A stretch of 64,000 nt of DNA from Leptospirales bacterium (GTDB taxonomy: Bacteria > Spirochaetota > Leptospiria > Leptospirales > Leptonemataceae): the NCBI GenBank assembly GCA_016788865.1, contig JAEUSB010000104.1, positions 1 through 64,000 of the forward strand, written 5' to 3'. Below the pieces are notes generated by a model that saw nothing but the letters and a program-made list of their open reading frames with translations, was not told the origin of the DNA and searched no databases. The first letter of the stretch is position 1. Every line of letters starts with the position of its first letter. Shown here piece after piece: positions 1 through 8,979 of this stretch. The position numbers were made by a program, and so were the translations under genes.

Positions 1-264
1 GTGCCCTTGCTATTTGAAGCAGGGCTCGAAGGCGACTTTGACCTGACCGTTTGCATTTCAACCGATCCTGCCATTCGCCATGAACGCCTGCGAAAGCGTG
101 GGTTGAGCGATTCGGACATAAAAAGAAGAGAAGAGCTACAGTTAAGTTCGGCCGAAAAAGAAAGAAGGGCGGACCTTGTGATTTCAAACAATGAAACCCA
201 GGCCAGCCTCACGCCGAAGATTAAGTCTTTAATAGAAGAAATCAGAAGCCGGAGAGTCAAATGA
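1..264 (+). CDS. coaE: Dephospho-CoA kinase, C-terminal part (5' end outside window)
   Basis: This is the C-terminal 87 codons of dephospho-CoA kinase, the last step of coenzyme A synthesis (ATP-dependent 3'-phosphorylation of dephospho-CoA in the cytosol). Visible family features are the VPLLFEAGL segment at the very start, an arginine-rich lid (RHERLRKRG, then R-R-E-E-L-Q), and the late ADLVISNN motif. The in-frame GTG at base 1 encodes the Val of that internal motif, so it is not the true start; the P-loop half lies left of the window. Its stop overlaps the next start in an ATGA arrangement at 261-264, suggesting translational coupling to the SPOR-domain gene. Confidence 0.88.
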   Translation: MPLLFEAGLEGDFDLTVCISTDPAIRHERLRKRGLSDSDIKRREELQLSSAEKERRADLVISNNETQASLTPKIKSLIEEIRSRRVK

Positions 265-1151
265 AGAAGCGTGTATTCTATGTTATCAATCTCGATCGCG
301 GTAGAATCCTGATGATGAGCGTACTCATTGTTGGATTCCTGCTGATTTCCTTTGCTACCGGCTATCGGTTTGGTAGCGGCGGATCGCCCGAAATCCCCGT
401 TAGTCGCGACACGCATAACGAGGCGTTTATGGACCCGGCGCGTCAGGGACTCGATCGTTCGCTTGGAACAGGCGAGACGGATCAACCCAAACTGGCTTCG
501 CCAGCCGATCTTACAACCTTACCTGAAGCCGAAAAGCCTCAGACCAAACCGGAAACACGCCTGGTTGAACACAGGGAAAAGCCTGCAGCTAGAGAACGCG
601 AAACGACACGCGAAGAGAAGCGATCCGCAAACCTGAATGACAAACGTCAGGCGAAAGTAGAAAAAACCCAGAAACCCTCAAAGCCAGCCCGATCAGAGAA
701 AGCGGATCGCAATGAAAAGAACAACCGCCATGAAACAATCGTGGCCAAGCCGGAGAAACCGCGCGCGAGCGAGAAGCCGCGGATCGAAAAACCTCAGGCA
801 ACTCGCCCCGCAAAAAATGAAAGTAAGCCGAACAAGCTCCAGACATCAGAAAAAAATCGCAAACCATTGCCAGGCGAATCGGCTCGGTTGGAGCCAAAGG
901 GAACCATGCGCCTGGCCAACGTCCCGGCATCCAAATCATCTTCACTTCAGCTCGGGACGTTTTCGTCGCGCGATGCTGCAAACAGAATGAGCGATCAGCT
1001 CAAGAAGCAGGGATTTGACGCAGGACTTGTGCAGGCAAACGGGAAGTTTTCCGTGCGCGTGGGTAAAAGCACGGATGATGCGGAACTGAAACAACTCGAA
1101 GCAAAACTACGCCAAAAGAACTACTCCCCGATTCGCGTGCACATACCCTGA
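261..1151 (+). CDS. Membrane-anchored SPOR-domain protein
   Basis: A 296-residue bitopic protein. A short basic N-terminus is followed by one hydrophobic segment (about residues 15-34), then about 180 residues extremely rich in Lys, Glu, Arg and Pro that should be an extended periplasmic linker. A SPOR domain occupies about residues 226-296 (S-L-Q-L-G-T-F-S-S start, S-V-R-V-G late strand). SPOR domains bind glycan strands stripped of stem peptides at division sites, so an FtsN-like or other septal role is likely, but the linker gives no specific match. It overlaps coaE by 4 bases. The linker is low complexity and explains several spurious overlapping reading frames on both strands. Confidence 0.8.
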   Translation: MKKRVFYVINLDRGRILMMSVLIVGFLLISFATGYRFGSGGSPEIPVSRDTHNEAFMDPARQGLDRSLGTGETDQPKLASPADLTTLPEAEKPQTKPETRLVEHREKPAARERETTREEKRSANLNDKRQAKVEKTQKPSKPARSEKADRNEKNNRHETIVAKPEKPRASEKPRIEKPQATRPAKNESKPNKLQTSEKNRKPLPGESARLEPKGTMRLANVPASKSSSLQLGTFSSRDAANRMSDQLKKQGFDAGLVQANGKFSVRVGKSTDDAELKQLEAKLRQKNYSPIRVHIP

Positions 1152-1200
1152 ATCGGGTTTTAGACTTGTCACCATAAGGCCTTTCAAGCCCCTTTACCAG

Positions 1201-1857
1201 GTGACCGATTCCTTGAATGATCAAGAGAACAGCGTCCGCCTCCTCGTCGTGAACCGGACGATTGATCGTCTGGCTGTCATGTATTCGGACTGGATCAGCC
1301 AGAAGGGCTACGAAGGGATTCCTGACTTCTTCAGGCATCACCTCTACGCTCCGGCAAACAAGGCAGCCCGCGACGCGGCGCTCGATAGCCTTTATAACAA
1401 ATTGAAGTCAGTGACGGGGCCGGAAATGACGGCCAATATCCACATGCTCATTGAGCTCAATAAGCTGACTGATGACCTGGATTTAGATACGGCCCGGGTC
1501 TTGCTGGCCGGCACCCTGAAGCGCAAGAAGCCGGAAGAGATCGATTTTGAAGACCTCACCTCTGCCATCCGCGAGGCAGGACGCAAAGAAGACCGCAAGC
1601 GCCAGGTCCAGATGGTCGCTGACTCCCTTACGTTTTTCTTTTCCCTTTCCAAACTGCCCCTGATCAAGCTGGTTATGGCACCTATCAAGGTTGCGGCTTC
1701 TCTCGTGGGTGCAATGGACCTGATCTCCACCATGGAAGCCGGCTATAACCTTTCGCGCACAATCAAAGATATGGGTCCTTTCGTGGATTCCTTCTGCAAA
1801 CGCGAAATCGAGTTCATTGAAGCCGACTTTGTAGCACCACAACTCATCAAATTGTAA
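1201..1857 (+). CDS. Conserved protein resembling the FFLEELY family
   Basis: A 218-residue protein with a GTG start. Residues 40-100 carry a pattern like the FFLEELY-motif family: DFFRHHLYAP followed by the N-K-A-A-R-D-A-A-L segment, then L-x-E-L-N-K-L-T-D-D-L-D. The function of that family is not known to me. The middle (about 115-135) is charged and helical, and 140-170 contains a moderately hydrophobic stretch (SLTFFFSLSKLPLIKLV) that may be amphipathic or membrane-associated. It sits 49 bases after the SPOR gene and 36 bases before ppk1 on the same strand, so co-transcription with polyphosphate kinase is likely. The ribosome site before the GTG is weak, so the start is uncertain. The family assignment is an inference from motif memory. 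Confidence 0.6.
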   Translation: MTDSLNDQENSVRLLVVNRTIDRLAVMYSDWISQKGYEGIPDFFRHHLYAPANKAARDAALDSLYNKLKSVTGPEMTANIHMLIELNKLTDDLDLDTARVLLAGTLKRKKPEEIDFEDLTSAIREAGRKEDRKRQVQMVADSLTFFFSLSKLPLIKLVMAPIKVAASLVGAMDLISTMEAGYNLSRTIKDMGPFVDSFCKREIEFIEADFVAPQLIKL

Positions 1858-1893
1858 TCGCCTCGCCTCCGGGCCGGGGCAGAATGAGCCCGA

Positions 1894-4089
1894 ATGCAGA
1901 ATCAGTATCCTTTTTTCAATCGCGAGATCTCCTGGATCCACTTCAACTTTCGTGTGCTTGAGGAAGCGTCACGCGCAGACAACCCACTCCTGGAAAGACT
2001 GAAGTTTCTGGCAATCTCTGAATCCAATCTTAATGAATTCTTCATGGTTCGCGTGGCCGGTCTCAAGCAGGTCGTGGCTTCGTCGGTGAATGAAATTCAG
2101 CTCGATGGCAAGACAGCGCAGGAAACACTACAAGAAATTCATAAGCAAGTCGGCGTCATGGTCGAACTGCAGTACAGATATATGCGCGAAATCTTTGCCG
2201 GCCTGCGCGAGAAAGGAATCATCCTCATTGAGGACTTTGCACAGCTCGGGCCGCAGGATCGCGAATTTGCCCGGCAGTTTTTTGAACACAATGTGTTCCG
2301 CATTCTGACACCACTTGCAATCGATCCTTCGCATCCGTTTCCCCTGATTGGAAATGGAAAGCTCAACATGGCCGTGTGCCTGAAACGCCCGGGCAGCGAC
2401 AACGATTTCTATGCAATCATCGAGGTTCCAACGGTCATCAAACGATTCCCTGAACTGCCACCGGGCCCCAATGGCGAACGCAGATTCATTCCGCTTGAAG
2501 AGATCATCAAGCTGCACTCAGCTGATCTCTTCTCCGGCACACAGGTAACAAGTATCCAGGGCTTTACAATCACAAGAAATTCAGACATCTCAATCGATGA
2601 GGTTGCATCTGATAATCTGCTTTCTACAATCGAAGATGAACTCAAGCAACGCCGCTGGGGCGAGGCTGTGCGACTGTCCACGCGAATCACAATGCCGGCA
2701 AATGTTCGCGACTTCCTGCGAATGAAGTTGGACCTGGAAGAGGAAGAGTGCTTTGAACGACCGGGGTTACTCAACCTTCAAGATTTGCACGAGATTGCAA
2801 ACGCGCTGCAAGATCGCGCAGATCTGGCCAACAACCCCTTTATACCGCGCAACGCAGTGCCCATCAAGAAAATGAGCCTCATCTTTCAGACAATCCGCAA
2901 GAAAGACATCCTGCTTCATCACCCGTACGATTCATTTCAAACAGTGATTGATGTGCTGGCTTATGCTTCGCGCGACCCCAAGACAATGGCAATCAAGCAA
3001 ACAATGTATCGGACCGGTGGAGATAGTCCGCTAATTGAATCGCTCATTGAAGCTGCAGAAAACGGGAAGCAGGTAACAGTTCTAATGGAGCTGAAAGCTC
3101 GATTCGACGAAGAGCGGAACATTGTGCGCGCCCGCGAGATGGAACAGCATGGAGTCCACGTAGTGTACGGCCTTGTGGGTCTAAAGATCCACGGCAAGAT
3201 GTTGCAGATCATCCGTCGCGAAGACGATGGCGTGAAAGGCTACTGCCACCTGTCCACGGGGAACTATAATCCCAACACTGCACGGATGTACACAGACCTT
3301 GCATTGATCACCGCAGATCCTCAGATCAACAACGACGTAACCAACCTGTTCCACGCATTGACCGGCTATTCGTCGCTTCCAAAGCTGGAGCGCATCGCAG
3401 CCGCGCCCATCAATCTCCGCGAAGTATTGTCGTCGCTTGTGATGACAGAAATTCAGAACGCAGAGCAAGGCAAGCCGGCCCGCATTCGACTCAAAATGAA
3501 TGCACTTGTGGATCCAGACATGATCCAATTGCTTTATAAAGCGGCGCGAGCCGGAGTCAAAATTGAGCTGAACATTCGCGGAATTTGCTGTCTGGTTCCG
3601 GAGGCAGAGGGGGTTGAGGGTCGCATTCGTGTCATCTCAATTGTGGGTAGATTTCTTGAGCACTCACGGATCTTTCATTTCGAGAATGGCGGCAATCCGA
3701 AAGTATTCCTGGCTTCCGCAGACTGGATGCCCCGGAATCTGAACCGGCGCGTAGAAGTAATGTTCCCCATACAAGATGAGGATCACAAACTCACAATTCT
3801 AGAAGTCCTGGATACAATCTTCCGCGACGATCACAATGCGCGACTGCTTCTGCCAAATGGAACCTGGCGCAGACTTGAGCCACCTGCGGATCGGGAGAGT
3901 TTCTCGTCGCAACGGTTCTTTCGCGATGAGGCAAGACGTCAGTTTGAACTCAAAGAGAAAGACCGCGGTGGCAACTTGATGTTCCAGCCTGCTGGAAGTC
4001 CAAACGGTCCCGTCTTTTCCAGGTTATTTCCAGAAGACATGGAAGCCCGGGACGCGCGCGAGGGAGTTGAGAACGATTCAGGAAACTAA
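1894..4089 (+). CDS. ppk1: Polyphosphate kinase 1
   Basis: A 731-residue enzyme that reversibly polymerises the gamma-phosphate of ATP into inorganic polyphosphate. The N-terminus FFNREISWIHFNFRVLEEA is the classic PPK1 opening and supports the ATG at 1894. The C-terminal half holds the two phospholipase-D-like catalytic domains: the KIHGKM segment with the phosphoacceptor histidine, CHLSTGNYNP, and LEHSRIFHFENGG with the second essential histidine, ending with the N-R-R-V-E-V-M-F-P-I strand. Length is normal for the family. It is the last gene of the left-hand plus-strand run and faces rlpA convergently, with 170 bases between them. Confidence 0.96.
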   Translation: MQNQYPFFNREISWIHFNFRVLEEASRADNPLLERLKFLAISESNLNEFFMVRVAGLKQVVASSVNEIQLDGKTAQETLQEIHKQVGVMVELQYRYMREIFAGLREKGIILIEDFAQLGPQDREFARQFFEHNVFRILTPLAIDPSHPFPLIGNGKLNMAVCLKRPGSDNDFYAIIEVPTVIKRFPELPPGPNGERRFIPLEEIIKLHSADLFSGTQVTSIQGFTITRNSDISIDEVASDNLLSTIEDELKQRRWGEAVRLSTRITMPANVRDFLRMKLDLEEEECFERPGLLNLQDLHEIANALQDRADLANNPFIPRNAVPIKKMSLIFQTIRKKDILLHHPYDSFQTVIDVLAYASRDPKTMAIKQTMYRTGGDSPLIESLIEAAENGKQVTVLMELKARFDEERNIVRAREMEQHGVHVVYGLVGLKIHGKMLQIIRREDDGVKGYCHLSTGNYNPNTARMYTDLALITADPQINNDVTNLFHALTGYSSLPKLERIAAAPINLREVLSSLVMTEIQNAEQGKPARIRLKMNALVDPDMIQLLYKAARAGVKIELNIRGICCLVPEAEGVEGRIRVISIVGRFLEHSRIFHFENGGNPKVFLASADWMPRNLNRRVEVMFPIQDEDHKLTILEVLDTIFRDDHNARLLLPNGTWRRLEPPADRESFSSQRFFRDEARRQFELKEKDRGGNLMFQPAGSPNGPVFSRLFPEDMEARDAREGVENDSGN

Positions 4090-4112
4090 TGGTACTCTGA
4101 GCAGGGCCCACA

Positions 4113-4142
4113 TAGCACGAGCGTGCAAGGATCGCCGTGCTA
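4113..4142. terminator. Imperfect hairpin between convergent ppk1 and rlpA
   Basis: The arms TAGCACG (4113-4119) and CGTGCTA (4136-4142) are perfectly complementary over 7 bases across a 16-base loop, and the left part can also fold as GCACG-AG-CGTGC. There is no T-tract on either strand, so intrinsic termination is only a possibility. The rest of the 170-base spacer shows nothing recognisable. Confidence 0.25.
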
Positions 4143-4259
4143 ACACCTGGTGCTGGATATTCGCCTTAGCTTGTTCTTGTGGAAACGGCGGAAAGAAGGG
4201 CCAGGCAAGACCACTGTTTGATCTGGCTCTGGCCTCCCGCTCGGTCTGTCTAGAGAGCT

Positions 4260-5279
4260 TTAAGGTCCGCTGATAAATGCAGTGTAGCCATCTGAAGACA
4301 ATCGTGTCTTCAGTTGATCTGCAGCAAATCGATCCGAAAATTCCCCAACCTTGACAACATAGCTGGAACCGCGTTGAAAGATATGGACTGGATGGCCGTA
4401 ACTCGTCAGGTACTTACCCATCTTGTCTGCGTTGTCATAGTCAGCATAGAGACCCACCTGGACTGCATACTTCTGGAATGACTTTTCATCGGGAACGTTA
4501 GCCGGAGCCTGAACTTTTGCGCGTTGTGGAACAACTGGCTTGACCTGCTCGGGTCCATTTCCTTGTGCCTGGGATGGCTCAACTGAATCCGAAAATACTC
4601 CCGCCGTAGCACCTGGTCCCTTGTCTTTTGCAGCAGCTCCAAGACGCACCACCTTGATGGAAACAGTCGTCAGTCCCTTCTCTTTGTAACCCAGTACTTC
4701 CGCTCCGTATTCGCTCAAATCCAGAACGCGGCCGCGAACAAATGGCCCACGATCGTTTACAGTTACGATGGTCTCACGATTGTTCTCGGTGTTTTTCACG
4801 AGAATTGTTGTTCCAAGCGGCAACGTTTTATGCGCGGCACTGAGCTTGCGTGAATTAAAGACTTCACCGCTGGCAGTGGGCTTGCCGTCAAAATCGCGCC
4901 CATACCAGGACGCTGTTCCGGTTTCTTCTCCGTTGGGATCAACCGGTTTAGTGACGGCCTCTGTATTTTCAAAATAGTTCGATTCCTCTTCCTTTGGCTC
5001 ATAGCCTGGAGCAGCGCGATCGGCTGGTTTGGTCTCTTTAGAGGAGACCGTTGTATTTGGATCAGCCTGAACCACAGGCGGCTCCTGTTTGCATGGGCAT
5101 TGCTCGTTCTTCAGGGCTGCATCGCGCGCGCTGAGCGGCTCGAAATATGCTGCCTCTTCCTGGCGTCCATCCTTGTTGTACAGGTGCCCTGTCCCTGTGT
5201 GAATTGTGGTAGTAGCGCAATTCCAGAAGAATGCAATACCCACAACAATCAAAAATCCCCGAATCAAAGCTCGATCCAT
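4260..5279 (-). CDS. rlpA: RlpA-like septal lipoprotein (DPBB + SPOR)
   Basis: A 339-residue lipoprotein. The signal peptide ends in a loose lipobox (AFFWNC, Cys at about residue 21), typical of spirochaetes. A double-psi beta-barrel domain spans about residues 120-210, with GTASWYGRDFDGKPTASGE, LPLGT and the VNDRGPFVRGRVLDLS motif holding the catalytic Asp. This is the RlpA lytic transglycosylase fold, which cleaves glycan strands lacking stem peptides. A SPOR domain is at about 265-339 (YAVQVGLYADYDNADKMGKYL). The combination is that of RlpA, acting in the envelope at the septum. The start has a good purine-rich ribosome site (GGAGAAGTGAG). It is divergent from the DTW-domain gene. Confidence 0.9.
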   Translation of the reverse strand: MDRALIRGFLIVVGIAFFWNCATTTIHTGTGHLYNKDGRQEEAAYFEPLSARDAALKNEQCPCKQEPPVVQADPNTTVSSKETKPADRAAPGYEPKEEESNYFENTEAVTKPVDPNGEETGTASWYGRDFDGKPTASGEVFNSRKLSAAHKTLPLGTTILVKNTENNRETIVTVNDRGPFVRGRVLDLSEYGAEVLGYKEKGLTTVSIKVVRLGAAAKDKGPGATAGVFSDSVEPSQAQGNGPEQVKPVVPQRAKVQAPANVPDEKSFQKYAVQVGLYADYDNADKMGKYLTSYGHPVHIFQRGSSYVVKVGEFSDRFAADQLKTRLSSDGYTAFISGP

Positions 5280-5365
5280 CTCACTTCTCCGACCTGGCCG
5301 TGCCTGGTCATTTCCAGTATCGACAGGGCTGGATTTTTTGCTCAGGCATTTCCTGGCAGGTTTTT

Positions 5366-6070
5366 ATGGCCTTTCGGGGAAAACCGAGCAGGCGCAGCGT
5401 GACTGCCCGCGCGAGCCATGTTAATCCTTGCCGCTACGGACCCCGGGCCGCAGCTAGCCAGGTGACTCGCTGCAAACGGTGCTGGCTTCTTGAGGCCGAT
5501 TGTCTCTGCGATAAGATACACTCCGTGAAGACGCGGACACGTGTTCGCATCATCCTCCATTCGCTCGAAGCGCGTCGATCCACCAATACAGGCAGAATCG
5601 CCCATTTACTCCTTGAGAACTCAAGCGTAGACTTCCACGGCAGACAGGACGCCCCGATTACAAATTCGTTTGCTTTAACTCCGGGCTACCTGCCGCTCCT
5701 GCTCTATCCGGATGGAGCGCACGAAGTTCATACTGTCGCAGAGAAAAGCGAGCTACCAATTGAGCTCATCGTCCCGGATGGGAACTGGAATCAAGCAGCG
5801 CGCATTGGACGACGGATCAACGCGCTCAAAGATGTAGAGCACGTGAGGCTACCAGCCATGCAGCCGATTCATGTACTTCGCCGCGGCGGCCCAGAACGCC
5901 TGGGAACCTGCGAGGCAATCTTTCGGACAATTGGACTACTGGAAGGCCAGGACATTGAAACCGAACTCCTGGAGCAACTGGAACTGTTTGCCAGATCGAT
6001 GCTCGGTGAACGTGGGCGTCGCACGGGACGAGAGCCGTCGAAGCGTCGCAGTCTCCCAACTACCGATTAG
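5366..6070 (+). CDS. DTW-domain tRNA-uridine aminocarboxypropyltransferase
   Basis: A 234-residue enzyme of the DTW/TDD family (TapT-like), which transfers the 3-amino-3-carboxypropyl group of S-adenosylmethionine to a tRNA uridine (acp3U). The evidence is a zinc-type CxxC-x6-CxC cluster (Cys 36, 39, 46, 48), the HSLEARRSTNTGRIA segment, and DGNWNQA (about 138-144) at the position of the family DGTWxQA signature. The ATG at 5366 is preferred over an in-frame ATG at 5231 because it is preceded by a GGCAGG ribosome site and leaves the rlpA start free. The stop directly abuts the convergent hemH stop (6070/6071). Confidence 0.85.
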   Translation: MAFRGKPSRRSVTARASHVNPCRYGPRAAASQVTRCKRCWLLEADCLCDKIHSVKTRTRVRIILHSLEARRSTNTGRIAHLLLENSSVDFHGRQDAPITNSFALTPGYLPLLLYPDGAHEVHTVAEKSELPIELIVPDGNWNQAARIGRRINALKDVEHVRLPAMQPIHVLRRGGPERLGTCEAIFRTIGLLEGQDIETELLEQLELFARSMLGERGRRTGREPSKRRSLPTTD

Positions 6071-7108
6071 TTACGAAAGCCAGTTTGCAACGACGCGCGC
6101 CCATTCCGCATCTGAATTCAAGCAGGGCACATAGTGAAACGACTCGCCGCCAGCGCGGAGGAAGTCCTCGCGTGCGCGAATATCAATTTCTTCAAGGGTC
6201 TCAAGACAGTCGGCAGTAAACGAAGGGCAAATAACGACCAGATTCTTAACCCCTTCTCCCGGTAATGCTCTGAAGCGCTCATCGGAATACGGACGAATCC
6301 ATGGAGTTCTGCCCAAACGTGATTGGAATGCAACCTCGTACCCGCCCGCTTCAATTCCCGCCGCTTTTGCAACTGCATGAGCGGTTGCAAAAGATTGAGC
6401 TCGGTAACAGGCTCGCAGACGATCTCCCGGATGTTCGCAACAGTCAGGCTTTGAGAAGCAGGCATCCACAGAAAGATTCTGTGTAGATCGCAGGATTTGT
6501 CTTTCTGGCAAACCATGGAAACTAAACAACACGTGCGGTTTCTTCAGCTTGCCCAGGGCGAGCTTCAAGTCCCTGGCGGTGAGCCGAACAAAGTCCGGGT
6601 CTACAAAAAATGGTGGGAGAATGTCGAACTCGAACGGATCGTTTTTCTTTGCAGCGCATTCATACAGCTCTGTGATAGAGGAAGCAGTGGATGCTGCCGC
6701 GTACTGGGGATAGAGAGGAATTACACGAATCCGCCTGATCCCGGCCCGCTCGAATGCGTCGAGGGCACTGGCGATCGAAGGGTTTCCGTAGCGCATTGCG
6801 TAGTGAACCGTGATGTTAGGAATGCGGCGGGCTACCTCGTTTGCTAGCTCTCTGGTATGAATGAGGAGAGGGCTACCTGCAGCGGTCCAGATTTTGCCAT
6901 AGGCCTCGGCGGATTTTTTGGGACGAAATGGCAGGATAACCAGGTTCAGTAAAAGGAAGCGCAGCGGTGCCGGTAGATCAATGACCCGCGGATCTGAAAG
7001 AAATTGTCGCAGGTAGCGGCGAACGTGAGAAACGCGCGGAGAATCAGGTGTTCCTAGATTCAACAGGAGCGCTCCCCGTGATTTGTCCGCTAACTTAGTG
7101 GCAACCAT
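6071..7108 (-). CDS. hemH: Ferrochelatase
   Basis: A 345-residue enzyme inserting Fe2+ into protoporphyrin IX (or coproporphyrin III) in haem synthesis. Family features are LLNLGTPDSP near the start, the Y-P-Q-Y substrate strand, the catalytic histidine in SFHGLPE (His 198), and the acidic motif C-L-E-T-L-E-E-I (about 301-308). An insertion after the catalytic His carries four cysteines (217, 223, 224, 234), which is unlike the E. coli-type enzyme and could bind a metal or cluster. The 5' end lies 50 bases from the divergent acyl-CoA dehydrogenase start, so the two promoters share a short region. Confidence 0.95.
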   Translation of the reverse strand: MVATKLADKSRGALLLNLGTPDSPRVSHVRRYLRQFLSDPRVIDLPAPLRFLLLNLVILPFRPKKSAEAYGKIWTAAGSPLLIHTRELANEVARRIPNITVHYAMRYGNPSIASALDAFERAGIRRIRVIPLYPQYAAASTASSITELYECAAKKNDPFEFDILPPFFVDPDFVRLTARDLKLALGKLKKPHVLFSFHGLPERQILRSTQNLSVDACFSKPDCCEHPGDRLRACYRAQSFATAHAVAKAAGIEAGGYEVAFQSRLGRTPWIRPYSDERFRALPGEGVKNLVVICPSFTADCLETLEEIDIRAREDFLRAGGESFHYVPCLNSDAEWARVVANWLS

Positions 7109-7157
7109 TCCACCGTTATTTTGTTGGCCTCATAAATTCAAATCAAAAAGTGGATGT

Positions 7158-8798
7158 ATGGCAGACGAATTACTCAATCAAATCAAAAGCAAAACAACTG
7201 ATATATTGAAGCAAATCACGGAGAACCTGGCAAAGCGCGCAGAGGTGGGCGGCAAACTTTCCGTTGATAAAATGGATGAGAACCAGGTAGTACACTACAA
7301 TCTTTCCTACTCAACCGCAGAGAAAAGAATATCTGACCACTTCATCGACTACGCATTCGATTCTGCTAATGGCACCGGTGAGATGGAACAAGAAATGTCC
7401 CGCCTCTTTGCCGGTGAAGCTGCGCATCGCCTAAGAAGCGAACTGGCCTCTCGCAAGGATGAATACGGCGTAAACGATGCCTTCCTCAACGATCTGTTCA
7501 GCGCAGACATGAATGCAAAGATTCAGTCACTCACGGCTTCCGCTCGCTACAACAAAGTGGGCGACATGGCTCTTGCCGGTCAATTTGGCGCACTGGCCAC
7601 GGAAGATCATAAGGAAATCCGCGACACCTACAAGAAGATATCGGATCAAATTGTGGCACCACGTGCAGAACACATCCATCGCCACGATGAATTCATCCCG
7701 GATGAAATCTTAAACGCCCTCCTGGAGAACGGTGCATTTGGCCTCTCTATCCCGGAAGAATACGGCGGATTCCTCGACATGCTCGGCAACGTAGGCATGA
7801 TGATCGTAACGGAAGAACTGTCACGGGGCGGCCTGGCGTTTGCGGGAAGTCTGATCACTCGGCCAGAAATTTTGAGTAAAGCAATCCTCAAAGGCGGGAC
7901 ACCAGAGCAGAAGACAGCCTGGCTTGGAGCCCTGGCAACAGGTGAGAAAATGTGCGCCGTTGCGGTTACGGAACCGGACTACGGAAGCGATGTTGCCGGC
8001 ATGAAAGTGACGGCTGACAAGGTGGACAAAGGCTGGGTTCTAAACGGTGTGAAAACCTGGTGTACATTTGCAGGCTATGCAGACTCCATCATGGTTCTTG
8101 CTCGCACTGAAAAAGACCCCGGTCTCAAGCACAAAGGGCTCTCCATTCTGATCGCAGAGAAGCCGCGCGACAAAGGTCATAAGTTCGATTTTACTCAGCC
8201 CTCAGGTGGTCGTGTAAACGGATCCGCAATTCCAACCATCGGATATCGCGGTATGCACAGCTTTGAAGTAAGCTTTGACAATTACTTTGTTCCTGATGCC
8301 AACCTGATTGGCGGTGAAGAAGGCCGCGGCAAAGGCTTCTACCTCCAGATGGAAGGATTCGCAGGTGGACGCGTTCAAACGGCTGCTCGCGCAAACGGTG
8401 TCATGCAAGCCTCACTGGAAGCTGCAGTGCGCTACGCAAACGACCGCAAAGTCTTCGCACGCCCAATTGGCGAGTATCAAATGACAAAGTGGAAGATTGC
8501 GCGGATGGCAATGATTGTTCAAGCATCACGTCAGTACGCCTACCATGTAGCGCGTCTGATGGACGACCACAAAGGCGCAATGGAAGCAACGCTCGTTAAG
8601 TTCTACGCCTCGCGGATTGCAGAATGGGTTGCCCGCGAAGCAATGCAGATTCACGGCGGGATGGGTTACGCGGAAGAATACGCCGTATCTCGCTACTTCG
8701 TGGACGCACGTGTGTTTTCAATCTTTGAAGGTGCGGAAGAAGTCATGGCCTTGCGCGTATGCGCCCGCGATCTCCTTCAAGCGGCTCTCGGGAAATAA
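7158..8798 (+). CDS. Acyl-CoA dehydrogenase (long form)
   Basis: A 546-residue FAD enzyme oxidising acyl-CoA to trans-2-enoyl-CoA in fatty-acid catabolism. After a roughly 150-residue N-terminal extension come the family blocks: CAVAVTEPDYGSDVAGM (flavin and substrate contact), NGVKTWCTFAGYAD, GGRVQTAARANGVM, the RKVFARPIGEYQ helix, QIHGGMGYAEEY, and FEGAEEV holding the likely catalytic Glu. The ATG at 7158 is preferred to an earlier in-frame ATG at 7083, which would run into hemH. Leptospira grows mainly on fatty acids, so such a gene fits the proposed host. The extension is longer than in short-chain enzymes; substrate length cannot be told. Confidence 0.92.
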   Translation: MADELLNQIKSKTTDILKQITENLAKRAEVGGKLSVDKMDENQVVHYNLSYSTAEKRISDHFIDYAFDSANGTGEMEQEMSRLFAGEAAHRLRSELASRKDEYGVNDAFLNDLFSADMNAKIQSLTASARYNKVGDMALAGQFGALATEDHKEIRDTYKKISDQIVAPRAEHIHRHDEFIPDEILNALLENGAFGLSIPEEYGGFLDMLGNVGMMIVTEELSRGGLAFAGSLITRPEILSKAILKGGTPEQKTAWLGALATGEKMCAVAVTEPDYGSDVAGMKVTADKVDKGWVLNGVKTWCTFAGYADSIMVLARTEKDPGLKHKGLSILIAEKPRDKGHKFDFTQPSGGRVNGSAIPTIGYRGMHSFEVSFDNYFVPDANLIGGEEGRGKGFYLQMEGFAGGRVQTAARANGVMQASLEAAVRYANDRKVFARPIGEYQMTKWKIARMAMIVQASRQYAYHVARLMDDHKGAMEATLVKFYASRIAEWVAREAMQIHGGMGYAEEYAVSRYFVDARVFSIFEGAEEVMALRVCARDLLQAALGK

Positions 8799-8836
8799 CC
8801 GAAGCATCCGGCCTCTGGCCTTTTCCAGGTGAACTG

Positions 8837-8861
8837 CGGGGAACTCCGGTCGAGAGTCCCC
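8837..8861 (+). terminator. GC-rich hairpin after the acyl-CoA dehydrogenase
   Basis: GGGGAACTC and GAGTCCCC pair with a single bulged A across a 7-base loop, 38 bases downstream of the acyl-CoA dehydrogenase stop. No T-tract follows, so it may protect the 3' end or act as a weak terminator. The remaining bases up to the small ORF at 8980 show only a poor TTGAGC / TAAAAA promoter resemblance. Confidence 0.3.
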
Positions 8862-8979
8862 GTGGTTAACTCTCCTGCCCTCCCCGCTCTATTTGAGCCG
8901 GCATTCGCAAACGTGGGCTAAAAAAATAGCTGGATGAATCAGACGCAGCGAGTATCCTTGGGGATATTCGGAGGCGAAC

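Noticed and set aside
589-981. Minus-strand ORF in the SPOR-protein linker
   Set aside because: It is a by-product of the biased Lys/Glu/Arg/Pro codons on the other strand.
4067-4273. Plus-strand ORF of 68 codons after ppk1
   Set aside because: It overlaps the ppk1 end and the rlpA 3' end, has no ribosome site and no family-like pattern; the spacer is better read as non-coding.
7083-7157. Upstream extension of the acyl-CoA dehydrogenase
   Set aside because: The extra 25 residues overlap hemH, and the ATG at 7158 begins a coherent family N-terminus.
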